This document shows positions 13,495-20,101 of a stretch of DNA of 20,101 bases, piece by piece. The stretch is from the NCBI GenBank assembly GCA_002315375.1, contig DCHR01000023.1, positions 1 through 20,101 on the forward strand. The letters run 5' to 3'. Position numbers and translations under genes: made by a program. The first letter of the stretch is position 1, and each line of letters begins with the position of its first letter. The stretch comes from Treponema sp. UBA1747. Lineage in GTDB: Bacteria; Spirochaetota; Spirochaetia; Treponematales; Treponemataceae. Below the pieces are notes generated by a model, which was not told where the DNA came from, did no database searches, and saw only the letters and a list, made by a program, of their open reading frames with translations.

Positions 13495-13510
13495 GTTAGG
13501 AAAGCCTAAC
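13495..13510. promoter_or_regulatory. GTTAG-N6-CTAAC box 7
   Basis: GTTAGGAAAGCCTAAC, a perfect 6-bp-arm dyad between TetR operator four and the AAGGAGG ribosome site of the MMPL gene. It places this operon under the same candidate regulator as the flavodoxin, ABC and ZIP genes. Confidence 0.75.
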
Positions 13511-13527
13511 TTAAGGAGGAGAATAAC

Positions 13528-15879
13528 ATGAAAGTTTCAAAAATCAATGAATGGTTTGAAAAGTTCGGGCGGTTTCAGTTGAAGCACCGCTGGGCTTTTC
13601 TTGTTTGTCTTTTGGTGTTTACTATTGCCAGTTCGGCAGGTTTATACAAACTGAAGCTGGATAATGGTGAAGATGACTGGTTTGACGACTGGGAAACAAC
13701 AAAGCTTAATCAGGATCATTTTGAAGACATTTTCGGAAGCTGCGACAGTGTAGTTGCATTTGTTCAGGCTGAAGATGTTTTCGATCCTGAAGTTCTTGAT
13801 ATGCTGGACCGCCTTGGAACCCGCCTGGAAAATGAAGTGCCTTATGCAAACAGTGTTACATCCCTTGTGAACTTAAGCGTGCCAATTGGAACAGAAGAGG
13901 GCTTTGATGTAGCAAATCCTTTTGAAGACGGTATTCCCACAGCCCCTGCAGAACTTGCTGAAAAAAAGGCTTTTATTTTAAGCCATGAATCCCTGGTAAA
14001 TGCTCTGGTAAGTGCCGACAGCACAGAAACCTTCCTTGTTTTGAACCTTGAACAGTATTCAGAACCACTTGGGACAGCAATGGGAAAAATTGCTCCTGCT
14101 GCCATGAAGATTTTTAATGACCCTGAGTTCAAATCAGATAAATATATAATCCGTCCTGCAGGACTTTCTTACACAGAATATGAAGAAGAAGCTGCCACAA
14201 CAAATCAGTGTATTACAAGAATCGGAATCGGGTTCTTAATTATGATTGTCTGTCTTGTTCTGTTTATTCGTTCTTTCCGTGGTGTTGTAGTTCCTGCTAT
14301 TGCAACAATTTTTGGTATTACTTCAATGCTTGGACTTTCTGCCTGGATGAACATTACGGGAAATAACGTAATGATTATTCTTGTAGTTCTTCTTGCCATG
14401 GCTCTTGCAGTCGGTTATTCCGTTCACTATATCAACAGCTTTAAGATGGCATTCCGAAAAACGGGAAACAGAAAGGAAGCCTGTATTGCCGGCGTTCGTG
14501 AATCGGGCTGGGCAATTTTGTTCACTGTAATTACAACAATGGGCGGTATGCTTTCATTCCTTGCTTCCGGCTTAAGGCCAATGAGATGGGTTGCAGGAGT
14601 TTCTGCTGCCTGTGTTTTCGGTGTTTACATGTACGTTATGCTGCTTCTTCCGATTTTCTACAGCTTTGGGAAAGACGCTGAACCTGATCCAAAGGCAAGT
14701 GCCGAAGGTTCAACAAAAGCTGACCTTGGAATTGAAAACATGGGCCGTCACATTCTGGATAAAAAATGGATTACAGTTATTGCCAGTGTTGTAATCGTAG
14801 CGGCTTGTATTCCGGGTATCTGTAAAATTGAAATCAACATGAACTATTCAGATATGATGGGAGAAAAAACTCCTTATATCGCACGCCTTATGACAATTGC
14901 AAGATCTCAGCTGGGAAGTCAGTACGGTTATGAAGTCCTTATTGAATACGAAGATGAGGATGCTATCAAGGATCCTGAAGTTCTTAAAAACATGGATATT
15001 CTTACAGAACGAATCGGCACTTTGCGCCAGACTAAAATTTCCAACGGAAAGCCACGCGTAAATTCAGTTACAAAAGTTGTAAAAGAAATGAACCGCACTT
15101 TGAATGGAGATGATCCTGCAGCTTACGTAATTCCTGATGATCCTGATATGGTAAGTCAGATTATGTTCCTTTATGAGATTTCAGGGGGTACAGACCTTTA
15201 TCAGTATGTAAGCGAAGATTTCAAAGCAGCATACCTTCATGTAGAAATGCACTCCTATGATGCAGAAGCCTGTGTTGCCGACATTGCCCAGGTTGAAGAA
15301 TGGGTAAAAGAACTTTTCCCAGACAGAAAAGCAGGCGGTGTAGTAGGTGAAGTTATGCAGTACGCTGCCATGAACGGAAAACTTGTTCGCGGTTCGGTTA
15401 AATCAATCGGAACTTCATTCTTAATCATCTTTGTGTTAATGCTCATTGCCTTTATGTCTTTAAGAACAGGCTTTATTGCAATGCTCCCAAACATTGCACC
15501 TGTAATTCTGATTGGCGGTATTATGGGCTACGCAAATGTTCCGCTGGATATGATTACCGCTTTGATTATGCCGATGATTCTTGGTATTGCCGTTGATGAC
15601 ACAATCCACTTTACAAATCACATCAAGTACCAGTTTGAAGTTACCGGCAATTACCGCCAGGCAATTTTGAATTCTTACCGTGAAATCGGAAAATCAATGA
15701 TTATGACAACCGTAATTCTTTGTGCCATGTTCGCTGTCTTCATGACAAGTACAATGTCGGCTCTGGTAAGAATCGGTTATATGTCGGTAATCGGAATGGG
15801 CGGTGCTCTTGTTGCAGACTACACATTGACACCGGTGCTGATGCTTTTGGCAAAGCCGTTTGGAAAAGAAAGAAATTAA
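13528..15879 (+). CDS. RND superfamily exporter, MMPL type (COG1033-like)
   Basis: A 783-residue inner-membrane transporter with two repeated halves of six helices. Helices: about 22-42, 231-248, 252-275, 281-300, 325-347, 355-379; then 414-431, 625-645, 648-668, 675-693, 720-740, 752-775. Large periplasmic loops lie at about 45-228 and 435-620. The second half has AVDDTIH (688-694) with the charged residues expected in the proton path; the equivalent place in the first half reads AVGYSVH (294-300) and lacks Asp. Family members move lipids or other hydrophobic compounds. AAGGAGG gives a strong ribosome site. It is followed by a LolA-like and an outer-membrane gene, making a likely trans-envelope route, and it is controlled by a divergent TetR repressor. 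Confidence 0.95.
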   Translation: MKVSKINEWFEKFGRFQLKHRWAFLVCLLVFTIASSAGLYKLKLDNGEDDWFDDWETTKLNQDHFEDIFGSCDSVVAFVQAEDVFDPEVLDMLDRLGTRLENEVPYANSVTSLVNLSVPIGTEEGFDVANPFEDGIPTAPAELAEKKAFILSHESLVNALVSADSTETFLVLNLEQYSEPLGTAMGKIAPAAMKIFNDPEFKSDKYIIRPAGLSYTEYEEEAATTNQCITRIGIGFLIMIVCLVLFIRSFRGVVVPAIATIFGITSMLGLSAWMNITGNNVMIILVVLLAMALAVGYSVHYINSFKMAFRKTGNRKEACIAGVRESGWAILFTVITTMGGMLSFLASGLRPMRWVAGVSAACVFGVYMYVMLLLPIFYSFGKDAEPDPKASAEGSTKADLGIENMGRHILDKKWITVIASVVIVAACIPGICKIEINMNYSDMMGEKTPYIARLMTIARSQLGSQYGYEVLIEYEDEDAIKDPEVLKNMDILTERIGTLRQTKISNGKPRVNSVTKVVKEMNRTLNGDDPAAYVIPDDPDMVSQIMFLYEISGGTDLYQYVSEDFKAAYLHVEMHSYDAEACVADIAQVEEWVKELFPDRKAGGVVGEVMQYAAMNGKLVRGSVKSIGTSFLIIFVLMLIAFMSLRTGFIAMLPNIAPVILIGGIMGYANVPLDMITALIMPMILGIAVDDTIHFTNHIKYQFEVTGNYRQAILNSYREIGKSMIMTTVILCAMFAVFMTSTMSALVRIGYMSVIGMGGALVADYTLTPVLMLLAKPFGKERN

Positions 15880-15960
15880 GGAGGGAGGAGCCCCTCCCTG
15901 CGGCCGCACTGCGTTGCGTCCTACCCACCCAGCGGGGACACCCCGCAACGCCCCGCTGGA
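15880..15960. repeat. GC-rich palindromic repeat between MMPL and LolA-like genes
   Basis: Contains two dyads: GGGAGG-AGCC-CCTCCC (15883-15898) and CCAGCGGGG (15929-15937) with CCCCGCTGG (15951-15959), the latter nesting an alternative GCGGGG-ACA-CCCCGC stem. Composition is sharply more GC-rich than the surrounding genes, typical of a dispersed element. In mRNA it would form stable hairpins, and may protect or separate expression of the upstream and downstream cistrons. Confidence 0.7.
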
Positions 15961-15981
15961 AATCATAAGGAGATTATACAA

Positions 15982-16776
15982 ATGAAAAAAACAATTGCAC
16001 TTTTAGGAACAGTTTTAATGACTTCTGCACTTTTTGCAGAAATGACCGGTTACGATATTGTAAAAAAAGCAGATGAAGTACCATCACCAAAAACTTCATC
16101 TTCAACAGCAACTCTTACAATTCACTCAAAAAAAGGTAACGACCGTATTCGTGAAGTAATCATGAAATCCAAGGAATACGGAGATGTTACAAAGGAAGTA
16201 ATCGTTTTTACAACTCCAAAGGATGTTGCCGGGGTCGGATACCTTATGTTTGATTACCCTGAAGATGCTGCAGGAAATAAAAAGGACAGCGATAACTGGC
16301 TTTACATGCCTGCCATGAAAAAGACCCGCCGTATTGCTGCCAGTGGCTCAGAAGGCGAAGGTTCTTTTATGGGGACAGACTTTACTTATGAAGACATGGG
16401 TGACCGTGCTTTGAGTAAGGATGATTATAATCTTTTGGGCAGCGAATCAGTAGATGGTGTTGGTTGCTGGAAGATTGAAGCAGTAAGCAAAGCTGGAACC
16501 GAAAAGGATCCCCGCAGAGTCGTTTATATCGGTAAGGAAGACTATCTTTTGTACAAGGCAGAGTTTTATGACCGCCAGAATAACTTACACAGAATCTTAA
16601 CATGTGCAGATTTTTCGACAGTTGAAGGCTATAAAAGTGCAAAAACCATGAAAATGGAGAATGTTCAGAGCGGAACCTGGTCTCTGATTCAGACAAAGGA
16701 TGTAATTTATAACGCTGACAATATCGATGATTCGCTGTTTACAGTTGCAGCCCTGGAAAAAGGAAGAATAAGGTAA
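15982..16776 (+). CDS. LolA-like outer-membrane lipoprotein-sorting family protein, periplasmic
   Basis: A 264-residue exported protein. The signal peptide is MKKTIALLGTVLMTSALFA, cut before EMTGYD. The mature part fits the LolA-like family found next to MMPL exporters: TATLTIHSKKG, then FTTPKDVAGVGYLMFDY, SDNWLYMPAMKKTRRIA (about residues 98-114) and GTDFTYEDM. The fold is a half-barrel that shields lipids or other hydrophobic cargo in the periplasm. It sits 102 nt after the MMPL gene, across a GC-rich repeat, and 7 nt before the outer-membrane gene. AAGGAG stands 11 nt before the ATG. Likely role: carries cargo between the MMPL exporter and the outer membrane (inference from context). Confidence 0.92.
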   Translation: MKKTIALLGTVLMTSALFAEMTGYDIVKKADEVPSPKTSSSTATLTIHSKKGNDRIREVIMKSKEYGDVTKEVIVFTTPKDVAGVGYLMFDYPEDAAGNKKDSDNWLYMPAMKKTRRIAASGSEGEGSFMGTDFTYEDMGDRALSKDDYNLLGSESVDGVGCWKIEAVSKAGTEKDPRRVVYIGKEDYLLYKAEFYDRQNNLHRILTCADFSTVEGYKSAKTMKMENVQSGTWSLIQTKDVIYNADNIDDSLFTVAALEKGRIR

Positions 16777-16783
16777 ATTAGTA

Positions 16784-18088
16784 ATGAAAAGAATTAGTTT
16801 GTTTTTGGGAGTTTTGATTTTTATATCGGCTTTCTGTTTTTCTCAGGAAGTCCGATTTTCCGGGGATTTGAGCACAAATTCCGGCTTTTTTGCACCGGGA
16901 ACTGAGAATTTCGGGGATTTTGGATTCGGGAATACTGATTTTACCGGCACAATTGAAGCATATGCCGGGGACAGTTCTGCATTTCTGGAAGGAAATGTAA
17001 ACTACGATTTACTGTCAGATGAACTGAATTTTGATTTGTCAGAAGCTTATATCGATTATTCTTCGTCTTTCTGGGGAATAAGACTCGGGCAGCAGAAGGT
17101 TGCCTGGGGAAAAGCCGATGGAATCAGCATTACAAATTCTGTTTTTCCAAAGGATTCTTCAACTTTGTTTACTGAGGATGATTCGGTTGCCGTAAAGGCC
17201 GCAAGACTTTCCTTCTGCGGAAACAGTTTTACGGTGGACGGTTATGTTATCCCGTTTTTTACAGGGACAAAGCTCCCGCTGGAGGAAAACAATCCTCTGA
17301 GAAAAGCCCTTGTACCGTCTTCTGTTGAAATAAACCAGGGTGGAACTGCCATAAATCTTCCGGTCAATATCGGAGAATTGTCAAAGCCGGAACTAAACTT
17401 CAGAAATATGGAATACGGCCTTAAAGCCAGCGGATATTTTTCTTTCTGTGATGTTTCCCTTTACGGCTTTTACGGCTGGGACAAAACACCGGTTCTGAAT
17501 TATCAGATGAATACGGTTATGCATCCGGTTTACGGAATTGATGTTCCTGAAAACTTAACAATCAATGGAGAATACAAGCCATTAACAATGATTGGTTTTG
17601 ATGCTGCGGTTCCTGCAGGTGCTCTGGTTCTGAGAACAGAAAGCGCCTTTTTCCATGACAGAGAATTTCAGTCTTCTTCCGAGGCCATCATGAACGGTAA
17701 AACCTCTTCTGTTAAACAGCAGCAGATAATGGCTCTGGCAGGTGTCGACTGGATGCCATCTGGCTGGGCAATTACAGCCCAGTATTATGGTGATGTTTTA
17801 ATCAATAAATCCGCAGATATTGAAAGAAAGGATTCCTATGAACATGGTGCGACCTTAAGCATTTCAAAATCAGTTTTCAATGAAACACTGGAACTTTCTG
17901 CCAGTGGACTTGTCGGATTGAATTCCTTTGACAGCGCAATTTCGGTCAGTGCAAAATACAGCCTTTCCGACCAGATATGCCTTTCTTCGGGAGCCTATGC
18001 ATTTTTACCGGGCCCTGAAGAAAAGGGATCTTACGGAAAGTACAAAGATTTCAGTTCAATTTATTTTAAGGCTTCTTTCAAGTGGTAA
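16784..18088 (+). CDS. Outer-membrane beta-barrel protein (DUF1302-like porin)
   Basis: A 434-residue exported protein. Signal peptide MKRISLFLGVLIFISAFCFS, cut before QEVRF. The mature sequence alternates in beta-strand fashion with many Gly, Tyr and Phe, includes RLGQQKVAWGKADGISITN (about residues 96-114), a stretch typical of barrels of the DUF1302 kind that accompany MMPL and LolA-like genes, and ends in FKASFKW, the C-terminal aromatic signal of outer-membrane proteins. It follows the LolA-like gene by 7 nt. Likely the outer-membrane station of the exporter system; family name is moderately sure. Convergent with the aldo/keto reductase gene 21 nt away, and I see no clear terminator between them. 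Confidence 0.88.
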   Translation: MKRISLFLGVLIFISAFCFSQEVRFSGDLSTNSGFFAPGTENFGDFGFGNTDFTGTIEAYAGDSSAFLEGNVNYDLLSDELNFDLSEAYIDYSSSFWGIRLGQQKVAWGKADGISITNSVFPKDSSTLFTEDDSVAVKAARLSFCGNSFTVDGYVIPFFTGTKLPLEENNPLRKALVPSSVEINQGGTAINLPVNIGELSKPELNFRNMEYGLKASGYFSFCDVSLYGFYGWDKTPVLNYQMNTVMHPVYGIDVPENLTINGEYKPLTMIGFDAAVPAGALVLRTESAFFHDREFQSSSEAIMNGKTSSVKQQQIMALAGVDWMPSGWAITAQYYGDVLINKSADIERKDSYEHGATLSISKSVFNETLELSASGLVGLNSFDSAISVSAKYSLSDQICLSSGAYAFLPGPEEKGSYGKYKDFSSIYFKASFKW

Positions 18089-18109
18089 TAACAAAAGACT
18101 TGAAATTTT

Positions 18110-19246
18110 TTAGTTCAGCTTAAGCATTTCTACCAGTTCAGTCATAACTCCAGGAATCTTCAGGCTCTGAGGACAGACAGCTTCACAGGCGCCGCAGCCT
18201 ACACAGGCAGAAGGCCATTTTGATCTGTCGATTGAATTCAGAGCCATCATCTGGCGCCAGTCCTGTCCGGTAACCATTGCTTCGTTGTACAGAGACATCA
18301 TCCACGGAATATCAATTTCGTTAGGGCAGTGGCTTGTACAATAACGGCAGCTGGTACATGGCTGGATTTTTGGATTTATCATTGAGCCGGCCAGTTCAGT
18401 TACTGCCTTCATTTCATCTGCATCAAGAGGTTTGTCGCTCTGGAAAGTTGCCACATTATCAGCCATCTGTTCAGGGTTTGACATTCCTGAAAGAATTGTA
18501 AGGACGCCTGGAATTGTCTGAAGCCAGCGGAAGGCCATTTCTGTTGCGCTTGCTTCCGGGCGGATTTTTTTCATGGCGGCAAGTTCAGTCTCTGAAAGGT
18601 TGGAAAGTCTTCCACCGCGAAGTGGTTCCATAACCATTACCGGAATTCCACGCTTGTTGCATTCTTCAACCTTAAGCTTTGCTTCCTGGAAATCGTAATC
18701 CAGATAGTTCAGCTGAATCTGGCAGAATTCCATTGAATCACCGTATTTTTCCATAAAGCGCATAAAGGTATCAAAACGGGCGTGAGTTGAAAAACCAAGA
18801 TGTTTGATTTTGCCTTCGTTTTTCATTTTTGTAAGGTAATCGTAAATGCGGTATTTCGGGTCCAGGTAATAATCAATGTTCAGTTCGTGAACATTATGGA
18901 TGTGGTAGAAATCGAAATATTCCAGGCCGGTTCGTTCCAGCTGCTGTGCAAAAATTTCTTCAACCTTGTTGATGTTATTTAAATCGTATCCGGGAAATTT
19001 ATCGGCAATAAAATAAGAATTGCGGTCATAGTTTCTGAGGGCCTTTCCGATTGCAACTTCCGATTTTCCGTTGTGGTAACCCCAGGCAGTATCAAAATAA
19101 TTTACGCCGCCGTCAAAGGCAATCTTCACCATTTTTTCAACGGCTTCCTGATCAACATTTTCACCGTCTCCGTTAATTACAGGCAGACGCATTGTTCCGA
19201 AAGCCAGCTGTGAAATTTTGTTTCCCTTAAAATCTCTGTAAATCAT
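18110..19246 (-). CDS. Aldo/keto reductase with C-terminal two-[4Fe-4S] ferredoxin domain
   Basis: A 378-residue cytoplasmic oxidoreductase. The N-terminal barrel carries the aldo/keto reductase tetrad: D52 and Y57 in NYFDTAWGY, K83 in IADKFPG and a His in YHIHNV (H115 or H117). The C-terminus has two cluster motifs, C297-x2-C300-x2-C303-x3-C307 and C348-x2-C351-x2-C354-x3-C358. This COG1453-type fusion is common in anaerobes and probably passes electrons between NAD(P)H or ferredoxin and a carbonyl or other substrate, which is unknown. CAGGAG stands 7 nt before the ATG. It follows the ProX-like gene on the same strand by 22 nt, but a functional link is not evident. Confidence 0.95.
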   Translation of the reverse strand: MIYRDFKGNKISQLAFGTMRLPVINGDGENVDQEAVEKMVKIAFDGGVNYFDTAWGYHNGKSEVAIGKALRNYDRNSYFIADKFPGYDLNNINKVEEIFAQQLERTGLEYFDFYHIHNVHELNIDYYLDPKYRIYDYLTKMKNEGKIKHLGFSTHARFDTFMRFMEKYGDSMEFCQIQLNYLDYDFQEAKLKVEECNKRGIPVMVMEPLRGGRLSNLSETELAAMKKIRPEASATEMAFRWLQTIPGVLTILSGMSNPEQMADNVATFQSDKPLDADEMKAVTELAGSMINPKIQPCTSCRYCTSHCPNEIDIPWMMSLYNEAMVTGQDWRQMMALNSIDRSKWPSACVGCGACEAVCPQSLKIPGVMTELVEMLKLN

Positions 19247-19268
19247 TTTACACTCCTGAAAAAAATAG

Positions 19269-19772
19269 TTATTTTAATAAATTATTATAAACATCCGCAA
19301 GTTTAAAAGTGTGTCCAAAATGTTCTACAAAGCGGCACAAATCTGAAAACTCCAGGCTTACACTTGCTGTATTTCTCAAGGGATGAACAATCACTTTCCG
19401 GCCCACAAAGGTCTGGTCAAAAAGTACTTTTACCTTGCAATTCACATCCGCCTGGATGCAAAGGGGAGTAACCGAGCCCGGTGTAATGGCCAGATACTGC
19501 ATCAGTTCGTCAGGGTTGCAGAAACTTAAACGGTCGTATCCAAACTCTGCTGCAATCTTTTTCAAGTCAGCACGTTTATGAAGATTCATGCTTACAAGGC
19601 CATAGTTATTATGTTTGTCCTTTACGAAGAGATTTTTTACATCCACTCCCGGCAAAGTAATCACAACATCTTCAGAATCCTTTTCCGAAAAAATGGCTTT
19701 GTGTTCCTGAAGTTCAAAGGGAATATTCAAATCTGTAAGGGTTTGTAAGATTGGTTCCATATTATTTTCCAT
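19269..19772 (-). CDS. YbaK/ProX family prolyl-tRNA editing deacylase
   Basis: A 167-residue single-domain protein of the YbaK/ProX (PrdX) family, which hydrolyses misacylated tRNA, usually Ala-tRNA(Pro), in the cytoplasm. The family signature PGVDVKNLFVKDKH (41-54) includes the conserved Lys46, and later segments TPGSVTPLCIQAD and VIVHPLRNTASVSL match the family C-terminal half. Length is usual. Its start overlaps the upstream small membrane protein by 11 nt; Met5 is an alternative start, and neither has a strong ribosome site, so coupling to the upstream gene is likely. Confidence 0.93.
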   Translation of the reverse strand: MENNMEPILQTLTDLNIPFELQEHKAIFSEKDSEDVVITLPGVDVKNLFVKDKHNNYGLVSMNLHKRADLKKIAAEFGYDRLSFCNPDELMQYLAITPGSVTPLCIQADVNCKVKVLFDQTFVGRKVIVHPLRNTASVSLEFSDLCRFVEHFGHTFKLADVYNNLLK

Positions 19773-19962
19773 TCTTACTTTTTATCAGCATCACCAGACC
19801 TGTAATTCCAAATCCAACTGCACCAGCAATCATTATGACTCCGATTGTTACACCAGTTATAAATTTCACGGAATCGCCTGAGGTACGTAAGCCGTGACAG
19901 CAGGCACCAATAAACAAGCACATAAAAGCCACGAAAAAAGAGATCATATATTTCTTTTTCAT
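19762..19962 (-). CDS. Small two-helix membrane protein
   Basis: A 66-residue protein with two predicted membrane helices, about residues 6-24 and 34-60. The first is followed by ACCHGLR; the stretch CLFIGACC is lipobox-like (IGAC), so a lipoprotein signal peptide is possible. GAGGA lies 6 nt before the ATG. The gene begins one base after the stop of the upstream partial gene and overlaps the ProX-like gene, so it is part of the same transcript. No function recognised. Confidence 0.7.
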   Translation of the reverse strand: MKKKYMISFFVAFMCLFIGACCHGLRTSGDSVKFITGVTIGVIMIAGAVGFGITGLVMLIKSKNGK

Positions 19963-19963
19963 T

Positions 19964-20101
19964 TTATCCTCGTATAAATTCCACGCATTTAACTTTCATG
20001 TAAATCTTCTTTACCGACCACCCAAACTCCAGCAATTCCTTTTTATAAGTCAAAAAAGAATGATCGATTGGAACACCGGCAATCTGTTCTATTTCATCAT
20101 A
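19964..20101 (-). CDS. C-terminal end of an uncharacterised (DUF7662-like) protein, 5' end outside window
   Basis: An open frame of 45 codons enters at the window edge and stops at 19964-19966. It reads YDEIEQIAGVPID, then LLEFGWSVKKIYMK and KCVEFIRG. The pattern of an EIE-x-IAG helix, then a Gly-Trp beta-strand turn and a final VEF-x-R strand resembles the DUF7662-type C-terminal domain of stress-related or DNA-associated proteins. Identification is tentative. It directly precedes the small membrane protein gene. Confidence 0.6.
   Translation of the reverse strand, partial: YDEIEQIAGVPIDHSFLTYKKELLEFGWSVKKIYMKVKCVEFIRG

Noticed and set aside
13495..13510. Classical 19-bp DtxR/IdeR box or Fur box
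   Set aside because: TTAGG and CCTAA are 4 nt apart here rather than 9, and the inner TTAGSCTAA core is absent; the GATAAC palindromes nearby also differ from the Fur box and lie beside a TetR gene.
15720..15968. Open frames in both strands over the end of the MMPL gene and the GC-rich repeat
   Set aside because: They are out of frame with a strong coding region, have no ribosome site and use the repeat; they are shadows.

Overview
This window looks like chromosomal DNA from a spirochaete, most likely a gut or rumen Treponema. Supporting signs are a Trep_Strep-type membrane protein, a Megasphaera/Clostridium-like short flavodoxin, a DUF3793 protein, several signal-peptide outer-membrane beta-barrels and moderately AT-rich DNA with strong Shine-Dalgarno sites. 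The assignment is an inference; there is no rRNA or marker gene here. I found no tRNA, rRNA, CRISPR array, transposase, prophage or origin.

Layout. (1) 1-1511, minus strand: an operon DUF3793 protein, flavodoxin, secreted beta-barrel (cut by the window edge). (2) 1630-8521, plus strand: a long gene train of two half-size ABC transporters, a YgbA-type Cys-rich protein, a YbaN-type membrane protein, a small exported protein, a leucine-carboxyl-methyltransferase-like SAM enzyme, a DUF6796 membrane protein and an MptD/Trep_Strep-like S component, closed by a good terminator at 8547-8585. (3) 8625-9199: a RelB-YoeB toxin-antitoxin module whose toxin carries a nonsense codon. (4) 9302-10096: a ZIP metal transporter. 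(5) 10190-12580: a family GH59 galactocerebrosidase-like glycosidase with no signal peptide. (6) 12639-13268, minus: a TetR repressor, divergent from (7) 13528-18088, an operon of an RND/MMPL exporter, a LolA-like periplasmic protein and an outer-membrane beta-barrel. (8) 18110-20101, minus: an end-clipped gene, a tiny membrane protein, a YbaK/ProX tRNA-editing protein and a ferredoxin-like aldo/keto reductase.

The most interesting signal is regulatory. A 16-bp dyad, GTTAG-N6-CTAAC, occurs at 1503, 1563, 5467, 7925, 9240 (one mismatch) and 13495, each just upstream of a gene or operon; a larger related palindrome at 1597-1628 encloses the ribosome-binding site of the first ABC gene. The genes behind these boxes (flavodoxin, DUF3793, ABC pair, YbaN train, S component, ZIP carrier, MMPL-LolA-barrel operon) fit a metal, probably iron, limitation regulon. 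The half-site resembles that of DtxR-family regulators but the spacing differs from the classical 19-bp DtxR/IdeR box. No regulator of that family is encoded here.

A second, independent control is visible at the MMPL operon: four copies of GATAACA-N-TGTTATC sit on and around its promoter next to the divergent TetR gene. The window also holds three interspersed palindromic repeats, one of which lies in frame inside the linker of the first ABC transporter.
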